From the NCBI GenBank assembly GCA_037974665.1, contig CM075767.1:22407498-22471497 (forward strand): a stretch of 64,000 bases of DNA, read 5' to 3'. Shown here piece after piece: positions 12,901-24,612 of this stretch (positions are counted from its first letter, which is position 1; each line of letters starts with the position of its first letter). The notes under the pieces are model-generated. The model searched no databases. It was not told the origin of the DNA and was given only the letters and a program-made list of their open reading frames with translations. Made by a program: the position numbers and the translations under genes. This DNA comes from Ehretia macrophylla. Lineage: Eukaryota > Streptophyta > Magnoliopsida > Boraginales > Ehretiaceae.

Positions 12901-13841
12901 ACATATGCTTGCACCTTTTTATCTTCCAAATCAACAAGATTACCTTGCACTAAGTTAGCCTCCAAGGGATCTAGTCGACCCACATGGCTAGGCACTATAG
13001 CTTGCATATCATCAACACGGAAACAATTGTCGCTAGCTTCAGGGTACTTGCTAGCTTTGAACACATTAAATATCATTCATTCTTCTTGTACCCTTAGTTG
13101 CAACTCTCCTTTTTGAACATCAATGAGTGATCTTCTAGTTGCAAAGAATGGTCTCCCAAGAATAATAGGAATCACCTTGTCTCCTTCCATGTCCAACACT
13201 ATGAAATCCGCAGGGAATATGAATTTGTCGACTTTAACCAGTACATCCTAAATAACACCTCTGGAAGGCTTTAGCGAGCGATTAGCTAACTGCAATGTAA
13301 CAGTTGTAGGCCTCGCCTCGCCCAATCCAAGCTTTCTGAAAATAGATAAAGGCATCAAATTAATACTAGCACCCAAATCACACAAAGCTCGCTCAAAAAT
13401 GACATTGCCAATTTCACAAGGAATAGTAAAACTCCTTGGATCCTTGAGCTTTTGTGGTAGCTTCTTCTGTAGGATTGCACTGCACTCTTCAGTAAGTGCA
13501 ACTGTCTCGTAATCTCCAAGCCTTCTCTTATTTGAAAGGATGTCCTTCATGAACTTCACATAAATTGGTATTTGTTCAAGTGCATCTGCAAATGGAATAT
13601 TAATGTGAAGCTTCTTGAAAACTTCAAGAAATTTAGCAAATTGTTTGTCAAGCTTGTTCTTTTGCAATCGTTGAGGGAATGACACCACATGTGGTTCTTG
13701 TGTAGGTTGTGGTTGAACTTCTACTTTCTCTTCATCTTTCACCTCATTCTTTGCTTCACCTTTCTCAACCTTCTTGGTTCTTACTGGCTCCTTTAGCTCT
13801 TTGCCACTTCTCAAGGTGACAGCTTTGCAATGCTCTTTACC
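9988..13841 (-). pseudogene. Athila pol: protease, reverse transcriptase, RNase H, integrase
   Basis: Domains in order on the minus strand: retropepsin with the Athila form CDLGASINLMP near 13370-13400; RT with [12 protein letters not shown] and the catalytic FMDD near 12150; RNase H with DASDYA, TEKE and YTDHS near 11700-11500; integrase with an H-H-C-C zinc region (CGGHFGGNR, CDKCQR) near 11080-10930, then [18 protein letters not shown] sequence, and a C-terminal GPF module near 10140. The frame has stops at 13248, 13076, 12441, 12382, 12270, 11813, 11737, 11435, 11280 and others. Between ISD and TVTGWR in RT about 30 residues are missing (near 12477), removing part of the fingers. Several stops look like C-to-T changes on one or other strand (Q, R or W codons). 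The enzyme set cannot be functional. Confidence 0.88.
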
Positions 13842-15080
13842 CTATCTTCTAGGATTCACCTCTGAAGTGCTAGGTAAATTCCCTTGTTGTCTTTCTGAAA
13901 ACATCGTAGCCATTTGGCTAAACTGAGCCTCCAAATTCCTGATTTGTGCAGACTGGCTTTGAAAGTTTATCCTTGTTTCATTCATGAATTGAGTTTGTGA
14001 GATCGCCAACTGAGCCAATGCATCTTCCAAGTTTACCTTATTATCCGGTGGTGGGTTATTCTGCTCAGGCTGCAACACATTCTGATTATTTCTCCAAGAG
14101 AAATTCGGATGATTACGCTATGCTGGATTATATATGTTAGAGTACTGATTGTGCTGCTGCCCATTAAAATTCCCCACATACTGTGTTTGTTTTGTTGTGC
14201 CTTGCGTAAATGGATTCCCAACCTGACATTCTGCACTATGATGTGGACCACAACAAAACTCGCACACCACTGCCGCTTGAACAACATTAGCAGTTACCTG
14301 GTTATTCTGCATCTGCTTAGCCAAGTTGTCAATTTTTACTGCCAAAGCGGTTATGGCATCAATTTCATGGACCCCAACTATCTTCTTTGGTGTGACTCTC
14401 TCGCTTGACCACTGATGGTGGTTCAAAACAATATCCTTTAGCAACCATAAGCTTCATCTGTTGTCTTGTTCATTAAAGCTCTTCCTGTTGATACATTAAT
14501 CAAAGTTCTCGTGGAGTTAATCAGCCCATTGTAAAAATTGTGAACTTGCATCCACCTAGGCATTACATGATTAGGACACTTCCTCAGCAATGCCTTATAC
14601 CTTTCCCACGCTTCACATAGAGTTTCCCCTTCATGTTGCACAAAATTATTAATTTCTATGCGCAGCTTCGCTGTCTTTCGAGGTGGGAAACATCTTGTGT
14701 ACCAAATCCTCCCAAGTAGCGATTGAATCTGAAGGCAGCGAGTTCAACCATTCCTTAGCTTGATCCCTTAAGGAGAAAGGAAACAAGCGAAGACGCAGAG
14801 CTTCATTAGTGACTCCATTGTACTTAATAGTTCTGCAGACTTCTAGAAAATTCACAATGTGCTGGTTAGGATCTTCAGAAGGCAATCCATGAAACTGAAT
14901 ATTCTGAATCAACTGTAGCATCACTGTCTTCAAGCCAAAATCATTCGCCTGAATTGCTGGCCTTCTAATCACAGGTTGAATTCCAGTGGGTGGCAAATCA
15001 TATTCTCGTAGTGTTTTTGGTGGATTTTTTTGATTAACTGCTTGATTATTTTCGTCCTGTGCTACCACGATGTCAGCCAT
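13842..15080 (-). pseudogene. Athila gag
   Basis: A start codon at 15080 (MADIVVAQDENN) opens a capsid-like protein with the retrotransposon gag core: NDFGLKTVMLQLIQNIQFHG, EWLNSLPSDSIATWEDL, ETLCEAWERYKALLRKCPNH. A zinc knuckle CEFCCGPHHSAEC lies at 14226-14264 with the Athila spacing C-X2-C-X3-H-X4-C. A frameshift near 14690 and a compensating one near 14447 shift the middle third of the core. In-frame stops lie at 14118 (at a position expected to be Trp) and 13842. Upstream in-frame sequence to 15248 is leader and probably untranslated. Confidence 0.85.
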
Positions 15081-15310
15081 ATTCCCTTGCAAATAATGGA
15101 TAGTAGCTCTTTTCTCCTTTCTGTTCTTCCGACAGGTCCGTTCTATCTCAGGATAGAAAGGCAACAAATTGCTACCTCCTGACTTTCGCATGCACGTAAA
15201 GGAATATATTCCTAAAACACACGTAACGAGAATAAGAAAACAAAACAAAATAAAATAAAATCCAAAGTAAAATTAAAGCTATTTGGTATCGATATTAATA
15301 ATTGACATAG

Positions 15311-15328
15311 TCCCCGACAACGGCGCCA
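15311..15328 (-). other. Athila primer-binding site, tRNA-Asp type
   Basis: The minus strand reads TGGCGCCGTTGTCGGGGA, complementary to the 3' end of plant tRNA-Asp with one difference from the usual Athila site. It lies nine bases inside the 5' LTR boundary (15338) and marks the element as Athila/Tat type on the minus strand. Confidence 0.85.
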
Positions 15329-15337
15329 AAAACTTCT

Positions 15338-16549
15338 TGTGTGAAATCTAACGCAAGTACACGTATCGCAACAAGTAATAAAATGATGAGTCAAGATCGT
15401 TCCCACGAGGACTGAGATTATTAACTACCGAAATTGATTTGGCTCTAATTCTATTCAGATGATCAATATTTTAGAGATTGTGATTAAAAACTAAAGAATT
15501 AACAAACTAACGAAACTAACAACTAAACAATTACAAATTTGATGGAAAATTTGATTCAAAAATTGGGAAGCTCTAGGGGTTCCGATTTCACCAAGATTTA
15601 TCCTACTCGACTCTATTGATTAATTCCAATTGACGACTATTCCTTATGCTGCCAATAATTTCACTAAGGTATATATTAATCTTTCTCAAGCATCAATAAC
15701 TTATCTTATTAAGCAAGCTACCTACATCTTTGTGATAACTATGAACTCATAGAACGCATTAAGCCCTAGAAATCTAAACGTTGCACTAGATCTCATAACT
15801 ATTTTTAGCTTATGACAATTTAATGGTACTCTACACATGGTCTAATCTAGTTATCACTTCTCAGTCTCAAACAAAACCACAAAACAAACAATTATTGGCC
15901 AGATAATCACAAGCATTAAGTGTAGTGTGAAATACTCAGTATAAAAATAGAATAATCAATCAATCAATCAATTCAACATAATTCAATTAATCAAAAGAAT
16001 AATCTAGCAACTCATAATAAATGTAAATAAAATCCAAAGTCTATTAAAATTAATGATGTGAGAGAGAGAGAAAAAAAAAACTAGAAATCTCAAGAAAGAC
16101 GTGGCAAAATCTTGTCTCTAATCCGTCCTTCCTCGTCAATCCTCAATTTTCTTACGTTTTCTCCTCTCCAAAAAAAATGGTTTTTGCTCTCCAAAATAGC
16201 CGCCAGAAAAGAACCTCTCATTCTAACGTCTAATGCCTTGTTTTATCGTAGGGTTTTTTTTCTTTTCGCTCCTTTTTACCAAATTACCTTAAAATTTCCT
16301 GCGACGTTGCGCAGCTGCGCTATGACTGTGCTACTTCTATTTGTTTTTCAATCTCTTCACCAGTTGCATAAAAGCTTGCACTTGTTCATTTTTTCCTTAA
16401 TCTTGGCCTCAAAATCCATGTCTTCTCATATAATTCACCTACATCGCAAAACAAACATAGAACCAATCAAATTGCTCATAAATTACTTAAGAACTAACAA
16501 AATTTAAGTGAAAATGCGCTGAAATAATATATTAATATTGCACCCAACA
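15338..16549 (-). repeat. Athila 5' LTR (right copy), uninterrupted
   Basis: This 1212-bp LTR runs from tgtgtgaaatc to cacccaaca (plus-strand reading) and matches 1785-2091 joined to 4694-5617. It would carry the element's promoter, but I see no clear TATA box. A short ORF (16112-16507, plus) falls inside it and is not a gene. Confidence 0.88.
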
Positions 16550-16555
16550 AAAGCT

Positions 16556-17024
16556 CACATATCATGGAAATATATCTAGTTGTGTGACACTATATATGTA
16601 TTTTATATGCCGATTGATTACTTTTGATTTGTTAACTTCCATTAAGTAATGTGTCATGAAGCAATTAGAATATAATGTACTAACTGTTGTTTCGAATGTA
16701 AATCTTGAGTCTTTAAAAGGATTATAACAATCTAGAAATAACACATTTCAATAGCTTATAATTGACTTCTCCTATAATATAGTAGCTAGAGTGATCTGAG
16801 TTGTTTGCTTTCATTTTTAATCTACATTTTTTAACATTCCAGCTATAGTTTTAACTATAGTCGAATATTGAAAAGAAAAACTATATGTAGAATTAGAGTT
16901 TATCACCTGAATATTATCTTTTAGAAACTAGCAATGAAAGGATAAAGAATTACAATTTATTTGCATTATCAAGTTTACTTTCTCTTGATTGGTTTTCTTC
17001 ATCATCTAAAAGTTTAAGTTATTC
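16556..17024. other. AT-rich flank, nothing recognised
   Basis: No gene, RNA or repeat is supported here. It is the sequence to the right of the Athila target duplication and so pre-dates that insertion. Confidence 0.4.
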
Positions 17025-17280
17025 TTGATTGGTTTGCTTCTTCATCTAAAAGTTTAAGTTGTTAGAGTAGATTATCTTCAACACACCTTGTGTATGTAGG
17101 CAAGATTAGTTTTTCTAGCCCTGTTCATGGATGTTTAAATGCTTTTTAAAAGGGTGACAATGAGACTTGAACTCAAGATTGTTTGATAAATTGGGTTTTG
17201 ATGCTATATTAAATAACTATGCTATCTTAAAGTTTGAGCTGTTAAAGAGATATTATTGTACTTATCTATTGTTTTCAACA
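17025..17280 (-). mobile_element. TRIM/SMART-like miniature LTR element (family III), degraded
   Basis: Two copies of a short repeat, (t)catctaaaagtttaag...ttcaaca (about 17035-17090 and 17210-17280), flank an internal segment with ttgaactcaag. It matches the layout of the better preserved copy at 48439-48700. The LTR ends attatcttcaaca and gttttcaaca are visible. Boundaries are approximate. Confidence 0.5.
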
Positions 17281-17532
17281 CAATGCAAATACTTGTTTAT
17301 AGCTGGTTTTTGTTAAATAATCATACTCTGTAATGATTTAGAACAATGAAAAAAAAACATAGTGAAATATCCTTGATGTAATTTTGATAATGGAGTTCTC
17401 TAGATTCAATTGCTTTTAATCTATGTTCATGAAGCAACTAGAGAATATATACCATTAATTGATATGGCTATCAATGCTATAATATTGTAATGTTCATAAT
17501 TCATGTTATGAAGGAATAGGATTGTTGTGTAG

Positions 17533-17860
17533 GGCTTTAGAAAGATTGATCCAAACATAAGGGAATTTACTAATGAAGGGGGTTTAAAGGGACAAAGACA
17601 TATGTTGAAAACTATAAGGAGGAGAAAGACATCTCATCCTCAGGCTTCAAACCAAGGCTTAGATTCTTGTGTTGAAGCCGGGCGATTCGGGTTAGATGTA
17701 GAAGTTGATTGATTGAAACGTGATATACATGTCTTGATAATGGAATTAAAGAAGCTCAGACAGCAGCAACAGAATACTAAAAAGCTTACTTGAAATCAAT
17801 GGAACAAAGACTAAAAGGCACAGAGGTTAAGCAACAGTAGATGAAGTGTTTCTTGTTAGA
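17533..17860 (+). pseudogene. Heat-shock transcription factor (class A) exon-2 fragment
   Basis: Directly after a splice-acceptor-like tgtgtag (17526-17532) the frame reads GFRKIDP, then [51 protein letters not shown], and after a frameshift AYLKSMEQRLKGTEVKQQ. This is the last part of the HSF DNA-binding domain, the linker and the HR-A/B coiled coil. The fragment starts exactly at the conserved HSF intron position, so it derives from genomic DNA and not from an mRNA copy. In-frame TGA (near 17710) and a frameshift near 17787 make it non-functional. The first DNA-binding exon is not seen upstream. It ends about 35 bp before CACTA-type terminal sequence (17895-17926). Confidence 0.8.
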
Positions 17861-17894
17861 GGAATACAAATAAACTGCCATTAAAAATCAAAAT

Positions 17895-17926
17895 AACCGC
17901 CGCTAATGACTAAATTTTTTGTAGTG
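17895..17926 (-). mobile_element. CACTA (EnSpm) terminus
   Basis: Plus-strand ccgccgctaatgac...ttttttgtagtg is the reverse complement of a CACTA terminal inverted repeat (CACTACAAAAAATTTAG followed by CATTAGCGGCGG). The matching other end is not found in the window, so only the terminus is annotated. Confidence 0.6.
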
Positions 17927-18195
17927 ACTAAAACCTAAACCCACACCCCATGGAATGCTCCATCCATGCGAGATAGGGGATAAAACATGGTAGTTGTGGC
18001 ATTGCCTAGCAAGCCCGATGCCGACCAGCGCAACACGACGCTACTATGCCTTACAACACTAAGTGCTAATCAAATGAACTTTAAATGCACATTTTACTTA
18101 ATAACACTAAGTATATCATGTAAATGCGCATATTATGAACCAAAATAAATAAAACACATAATTTACACACAAAGTTCATGCTTGGGTCTCATAAA
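17927..18195 (-). other. Non-coding; partial LTR-like similarity
   Basis: No gene. The part at 18060-18190 (ending gggtctcat) resembles 1681-1776 and may be the start of a related LTR on the minus strand, cut off by the CACTA-derived sequence that follows. Confidence 0.3.
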
Positions 18196-19343
18196 AATTT
18201 TACTTTTTGTCACAATTTGGTGGCCAATAGCCACCATAGGGCCACAAACTATCATGCAAAAAATAGAATTTGTTTGATATAATCAATTCTTTGTTTTAAA
18301 TAGCTCTTCTAAGCTAAATATTATCTTTTATTATAGCCATTCTTCAATTTACACTAATTCATTGATACTAGTGGAAAATTAGAATTTGATTAGCATGTGA
18401 AAAACTAATGACAATGATAAAATCTTCATTGTTTTTTACTTTGTATTTCATTAATCCTACTTTTGTTCATTAGAATATAGTATTAATCATTAATTCATTT
18501 TCATGTTCTTATATCTTAAATATGTACAACCTTCATACCATTAAGTAAACCTTAAAATATATTTTCATTCAAAACAAAATACTTCTAGCACAAACTTGTA
18601 ATGTATTTGTTATTATTAATTCTTATATTCTAAATCAATCTAACTTTCTATAAACATGGACACTTTATAGCCACTTCGTAGCCATTAGCGACCAAAGGGC
18701 GACCAAAATTTTACTTTTTATCGCTATTTGGTGGCTAATGACCACCACGTGGCTACAAACTATCATGCAAAAGATAGAATTTGTTTTATATAATTAATTC
18801 TTTTATTTTATAACTGTTTTAGTTTTTTTATAATTTTTTTTTGAAAAATCAAATGATATTTGTCGCATATGGGTCGCCCTTTTGCTATTTAAGGGCGACA
18901 ATTATTTATTTTATTTATTTAACTTTTGTTTTTTGTAAGTTTATTTTTTTTATAATTTTTTTAAAGAAATATTAACGTCTTAGGTCGCCATATCGGAGAC
19001 CACAGTTTTACTTTTTATTTATAATTATTTTTTCTCATTTATTTTTTGTTATTAGGTTGTGAACAAAAATTAACGATAACGATTGCCATGTGGTCGCCAT
19101 TTGGCGAACTAATGGAGACTAATCATTAATTAAACAATAATTTTCTTTTATTGTCTCTATTTCGTCGCCATTTTGCGACTATATGACGACCATTTTTAAT
19201 TTTTTCTATAGGGAAATTTTTTTGCGCATTTTAGTTACCAAAAAGTGATGAAAGATTTTATTTCGTTGCCAATCTTTTAACATGGCTACGAAACTTTATT
19301 TTGTCGCCATTTTTCATAGCCTCAAGGCTGTTTTCTTGTAGTG
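18196..19343 (-). mobile_element. CACTA-derived element, one end preserved
   Basis: The right end at 19321-19343 reads aggctgttttcttgtagtg, the reverse complement of the classic plant CACTA terminus CACTACAAGAAAACAGCC. The interior has many short subterminal motifs of the type gtcgccatttggcg, ggtggccaatagccacca and tatggcgacc, in both orientations, which are typical binding-site arrays of this superfamily. No transposase frame remains, and the left terminus was not found. Confidence 0.65.
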
Positions 19344-20734
19344 CATTTGGAAAGATTGCAAGTCAAGTGAAGTTTTACACATTGTAGGTGAATTCACATT
19401 TCTATAATCCAAATTAAAAGTGATAACCCTTATTTTTGTGTAAAGGTCCATAGCCCATCCGTGGACCATCTGTAGCCCTTAGTTCATCTGTATCCCATCC
19501 GTGGCCATTAGCTACAGATTGACTACGAAAAAGAAGAAGTTTGTAGCCCATCCGTAGCCCCTAGTGATGGATGAGCTATGGACCACTAATAATATGTATT
19601 ATAACTTGTTAATTGGTAGGAACAACGTATTAAAACGTGTTAATATGTTCATATTTTTCTTGTTAATGAAGTTTAAACACAGTGTGAGAGTTTTTGGACT
19701 ACTAGATTGAATGTTAATTAATATTAACGCAATGTTAATAGAGAATATGTTAAGTTCGATTTAAACGACTATTAATTTCCTATGTGATTTCTCTATAAAA
19801 GTACGCATGCTAATAAAATACAGACCAAATTTATTTTTATAAGAAAAGCTTGCAAGTCAAGTAAAATTTTACTACGTTGTAGGTAAAATCACATTTCTAT
19901 AATTCAAATTAAAAGCGATAACCTTTGTTTTTGTATAAAGGTTCTTAGCCTATTCCTGGCCCATTCGTAGCCCTAGCTCATTCGTAGTCCATCCATGGCC
20001 ATTTGCTACGGATAGGCTACGGAAAGGAAGAACTTTGTAGCCCCTAGCTACAGATGGACTACGGACCACTAATAGTATGTATTCTAACTTGTTAATATGT
20101 AAGAACAATATATTAAAACGTGTTAATATCTTCATATTTTTCTTGTTTATGAAGTTCAAACACAATGTGAGAGTTTTTGGACCACTAAGTTGAACGTTAA
20201 TTAACATTAACACAATATTAAATGAGAACATGATAAGATTGATTTAAACGACTATTAATTTCTTATGAGATTTCTCTATAAAAGTACGCATGATAATGAA
20301 ATACGAAACAAGTTTAGTTTTATTTGGAAAGATTGCAAGTCAAGTAAAGTTTTACTACATTGTAGGTAGAATCACATTTCTATAATTCAAATTAAAATCG
20401 ATAACCCTTATTTTTGTGTAAAGGTTTGTAGCTCATCCGTGACCATTGGCTACAGATGGACTATAGAAGGGAAGAAGTCCATAGCCCATCCGTAGCTAGG
20501 GGCTACGGACCACTAATAGTATATATTTTAACTTGTTAATAAGTAGAAACAACGTATTAAAATGTGTTAATATGTTCATATTTTTCTTGTTTATGAAGTT
20601 TAAACACAATGTGAGAGTTTTTAGACCACTAAATTGAACATTAATTAACAACATTAACGCAATGTTAAGTGAGAACATGTTAAGTTCGATTTAAACGGAT
20701 ATTGATTTCTTATGAGATTTTTCTATAAAAGTAC
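19344..20734. repeat. Tandem array of ~480-490-bp repeats, part 1
   Basis: Three units start with ggaaagattgcaagtcaag or a close variant at about 19348, 19846 and 20327. Each contains the same blocks: tcacatttctataat, the words gtagcccatccgtagcc, acttgttaat, atatttttcttgtt and tttctctataaaagtacg. The array resumes at 22357 after an insertion. The motif gctacggac is shared with CACTA-like sequence at 58715-59220, so the array is probably amplified CACTA subterminal DNA. Apparent ORFs (for example 20231-19950) are non-coding shadows of the repeat. Confidence 0.75.
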
Positions 20735-20739
20735 GTGTG

Positions 20740-22351
20740 TGATAAATCCGTATTTTTAGTAACTTTAACCCATTGAATCATGTATATTGCATTATTATTT
20801 CAAGTTTAATTGTATATTTTACACAATTTTAGTGCAATATAGGTTTTAAAAAAGGAAGGGCAAAAATGGACACAAAAACCAACATTTGAACAAGAAATTC
20901 AGCGTAACACTAGTGAAGAATGGTAGAACAACTTCAAAACGAGCAATTCGAGGTTGAATTTGGCCAAACCGAGTGCGAAAACGGATTCAGGATGTTGAAA
21001 AACCTTGGAATAGACCTGGTCAACTTTTTGGTCAACGGTCAATGGTCAAAGTCAACGAGCCAGTCAAAGTCAATAGTCAGAGTCAAAGTTCACCTACCAC
21101 AGCTAGATAGCCGCTCGTGTGCCCCTTTTCCGCTCTTGAGCGCCACTTTTTGCAAATGGCGGACAAATGAGTGACAAAATGTGGACGAAAAAGGACATAA
21201 AAAATATAAAAATAAAAAGTGTAGAAGGGCGCTCGAGTGTGCCTGACTGGTGCTCGGGTGCCCTCCTGAAGTTTTGCCTATAAATGTCGCGATTGCAGCA
21301 GCAACAGAATGAACAATTTTTTCTCTTCTTAGCCAAGCTTCTGCTGCTTTGAACATAAGCGATTTTTCACCATTTGCTTTGTATATAATCAGTTTTCTTC
21401 ATATTTTAGCCTAGACGTAGGTTAGTTTAGTTTAGTTAGGGTCCTAAAATAAGGGCCGGACTTATGGATTAACGCCATAGCTTCAGAGAAATCGAGCCGG
21501 CTAAATCAAGATGTGCTTAAATTCGGTAACCTTTATTATTGATTTCGATTTCCGTTTTGTAAATCTAATTATGACACTTTAGAACTTTATTTTTGTAATG
21601 ATAAATAAGTGAGGATGTTTTTATCTATATTTAGATTTATATTAATTCAAGTCTCGTATTCTTTAATTTTTAAGTATTATCAATTAATTATGCATATTCT
21701 TGTAGTTATGTTTTAGTTAATTGAAAGTACATATACACCCAAATTTTGTAAACTAGTGGCAGTACGAGACTACCTCGGACAGAATTAGCTAGGTTGTACC
21801 AGCACCTCCGGGGTACGTAAGTAAGAAGATTAATTGAGAGGTTGGATTTTGTTAGGTTGTACCAACATATTCAGTCTTGTTAATTAATTAGTCTTATTAC
21901 TTACGTATTTAAGGCTAACTTCAAAAGTGGGAGCTTGAAACCCTATTTCTTGAATGATTTATTCTTATGATTTAAATCTATAATATTACACTTAAAAACT
22001 CTAATCGAATTTATCATTCCAAATCACGAATCCGCTAAATTGAATTAACCACTCCTGGACTAAATTATTTTAGCTTAGTACCGTACCTTTGGATTTTTTA
22101 TGAACATTTTGGACTTTTCTTGGATTTAATTTACCGTACCTTTTGGTCTTTTGAACTTTTGAACTTAATCAAACTTATCCGTGACGGGAGATAGTCAAAC
22201 AAATTATAAACTAAATTCTTAACTTGAAACCATTAAACCCAATCTTCGTGGATCGACCCTCTACTCGCCACAGCTAGAGGTAATTCAAGGTAAGCAATAT
22301 TTCCAATCATTTAATCTTACTACTATTTTTTATCGTAAAACGACGCGATCA
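20740..22351 (+). mobile_element. Solo LTR, probably Tat/Ogre-lineage Ty3-gypsy
   Basis: A 1612-bp block, tgataaatccg to cgacgcgatca (TG...CA), is flanked by a perfect 5-bp target duplication gtgtg (20735-20739, 22352-22356). Its removal restores the continuity of the surrounding tandem repeat. The 3' part has cttcgtggatcgaccct and actcgccac, which I associate with Tat/Ogre LTR ends; lineage is inference. A TATA-like cctataaatg lies near 21280. No internal coding domain exists, consistent with LTR-LTR recombination. Confidence 0.8.
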
Positions 22352-22356
22352 GTGTG

Positions 22357-22800
22357 ATAATGAAATACAGACGAAATTTATTTTTATTTGGAAAGCTTGC
22401 AAGTCAAGTGAAGTTTTACTATGTTGTAGGTGGAATCACATATCTATAATTTAAATTAAAAATGATAACCTTTGTTTTTGAGTAAAGGTCTGCAGCCCAT
22501 TCGTGGCCATTAGCTATAGATGGGCTACGGAAGGGAAAAAGTCCATAGTCCATCTGTGGTTTGGGGCTACGGATGGGTCACCGACTTTATTATTATTATT
22601 ATTTTTTGATTTAATTAAAATGTCCGTAGTTATGTCTTAGAAAAATTGTCACGACTAGGCTACAACCCTTTATTTTTTAAAATATTTTTCGAATAATACA
22701 TATTGTTTGTAGTCAATTCATGGCTATTTGACCCCCGTATAACTACAGACTTTGTTATTTTTTTTGTCTATTTAATTAAATAGTCTGTATAATTAGCAAA
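22357..22800. repeat. Tandem array part 2 and CACTA-like subterminal sequence
   Basis: The fourth repeat unit begins near 22388 (ggaaagcttgcaagtcaag). From about 22565 to 22800 the sequence matches the reverse complement of 58990-59215, including taattaaaatgtc, gtcacg.ctaggctacaaccc and actttgttatttttttt. It is therefore a second copy of the same CACTA-like family in the opposite orientation. The terminus is lost. Confidence 0.6.
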
Positions 22801-23813
22801 TGAATTATATATGGGATGAAGTGCATCAGTTAAGAGTAGTTAAATAATTAGCAAAAATAAAAATAAAAACAATGAGTAGTCAAATGAATTCATCAAGGTC
22901 CCCATTTGCACGCCAAAATGAACCTCCCTATTTGCAGTTCGCTTGTTGAGTTAAATTTTCTCCATCTAGTGCAGTCATCAGGTGTATACAAGAATTACCC
23001 ATTTATTGTCAATCATACAACAATTGCCTTAAAAATTAAGCAATTTGATCTTTAATTGCTATAATTGAAAATGATAGTATATTCTAAATAGGAGATGATA
23101 TATATTGGAGTTGATAACGTATAAGATTATACTTTTTCTACATCTAAATCACTTTAATATCTCCCTCATTCTTTCTATCATATCTTAGATTAATCTCATC
23201 TAAGAATACCCCTTATATTGTATTGTAAAGATTACGGAGTTAAATTCATACACTCTTCAATCCTTCATAATACAATTTCTTTAAATAATAACGTTGGGAC
23301 CACTAAATTCTATTAATTTAACGAGATATTTATTTATTGATAAATTAATAATTATTATTAATTTATCGAGATATTTTTAGTTTTTTGGCTTATAGTAAAC
23401 ATATTATATTTATAGTATCTTTTTTTTTGAAAAGTGACTCATATTTTTTCAGGCCAATTTGAAAAGACAAATAAAAAAATTATAATAAGAATAGAAGATA
23501 AGAATTTAGTTTAGTTGGATTAGAACAAGTTTCTATAATCTCGTATCATGATTAGGATTAGAACAAGTTTCTCTAATCTTATAATCAATTTATTATGTAA
23601 TTTTTATCTAATTATTAATTTATAATATATTTGAGTCGTTAATATACAAAGAAAATATTTTAAATGTATTATCTTATAATTTTATTGAAATTATTAATTT
23701 TTTACATTGGTTCCAAGTTGGAACCAAATATTTTTATTATTTAAATGAAAATATTAATTTATCGAGTATTAATTTAAATAGGTTCTACTGTATCAGGGAT
23801 CAAAATAAACTAT
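22801..23813. other. AT-rich sequence, nothing recognised
   Basis: No gene or repeat boundary is supported in this strongly AT-rich kilobase. Confidence 0.4.
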
Positions 23814-24450
23814 CGTATCCCTCCTTGCAAAAAACAAAGTCATCCTCGCTCTCAAACGCCACCAAAGCGATCTTTTCCCTTCTAACCTTCAATGACAAGG
23901 TGTATGTCACAGTCAACCTTGGCCATACTTGTTAAGGTCAAAATCTAGCTCCAGGTTTGATGGGCTCATTACTCCACTGCGAAAGTGATTAACCTACAAA
24001 ACAAGGCCTATTGGGGGTGTGGCCCAGAGGACCCTCCGACGATCAAGTCAGTTTTCGAGATTGAATAGTTGCATATGAGCCAAAAGAAATAAAAGAGGCA
24101 AGAGAGATAAGATAGAGAGAATATTTTTTGTGAGAGTATGCCTCATATTGGTTATCTTTTGCGAAATGAGTGCCTTTGTATTTATACAAATACTCAAGCT
24201 ACTAGAGAGTGCCACATGTCCCACTACTAAAGTGATTAATGGGTCTCGACCTCTTGGGATGTCCACGGGTCAGGACAGGTACTATTAAGGTCGGGTCTTG
24301 GAGGTTCGTCATCAGACGAGGTCGGGTCGCCTCACCTCGGGTCGAAGGTTTAAGCTTAATTTATTTAGATTTTGGGGTTGCTTTTGTCTATTCACATAGG
24401 GTCGGATTTCTACCCATATCAATACCAATTTTCTTGCATGGAAGATCCAA
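23814..24450 (-). mobile_element. Possible LTR fragment on the minus strand
   Basis: On the minus strand a TATA-type sequence (rc of tgtatttataca, 24176-24188) is followed by non-coding sequence resembling the R/U5 part of an LTR, including ggtcgcctcacctcggg-type GC-rich blocks. No boundaries or target duplication could be set, so this is a weak call. Confidence 0.25.
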
Positions 24451-24487
24451 ATCCTAAACTTCCTCACGTTCAATTACCTTCTTGGTT

Positions 24488-24612
24488 GATATTCAATAGT
24501 AGTTTAGTGGTGGACTATTCCTGTTAATAGTTGGAAGACCAAAGTTCGAATTTCATAGAGATGATGATAGGAATGGGGTGGTGGGGTGGGGTCGGGAGTT
24601 TAAAAAAAAAAA
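24488..24612 (+). mobile_element. tRNA-derived SINE
   Basis: A short element has a Pol III box A (tagtttagtggtgg, near 24500) and box B (agttcgaatttc, near 24544), and ends in an A12 tail (24602-24613). A direct repeat aattaccttcttggtt flanks it (24472-24487 and from 24613), as left by LINE-machinery retroposition. The duplication may extend to include atattca. Confidence 0.75.

Larger units (their letters stand above)
1783..16549 (-). mobile_element. Athila-type Ty3/gypsy LTR retrotransposon, degraded, with nested insertion
   Basis: The element lies on the minus strand. Its 5' LTR is at 15338-16549 and its 3' LTR at 1783-5617. A primer site matching the 3' end of plant tRNA-Asp sits inside the 5' LTR, and a polypurine tract (rc of aacacccccaaac) sits at 5618-5630. 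Gag, protease, RT, RNase H and integrase follow in that order, then a long spacer and a second ORF. A target duplication aagct flanks it (1778-1782 and 16551-16555), with one or two extra bases between the left copy and the LTR. The coding regions carry many stops, at least three frameshifts and a deletion in RT. The two LTRs differ at about a dozen positions in the first 300 aligned bases (counted by eye), so the insertion is not recent. Confidence 0.9.

Noticed and set aside
16112..16507. 131-residue plus frame
   Set aside because: It is inside the Athila LTR and antisense to the element.
21090..21356. Frames of 77-88 residues on the minus strand
   Set aside because: They are inside the solo LTR; no domain is seen.
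24496..24560. tRNA gene with box A and box B
   Set aside because: There is no acceptor stem or cloverleaf; an A-tail and target duplication show a SINE.
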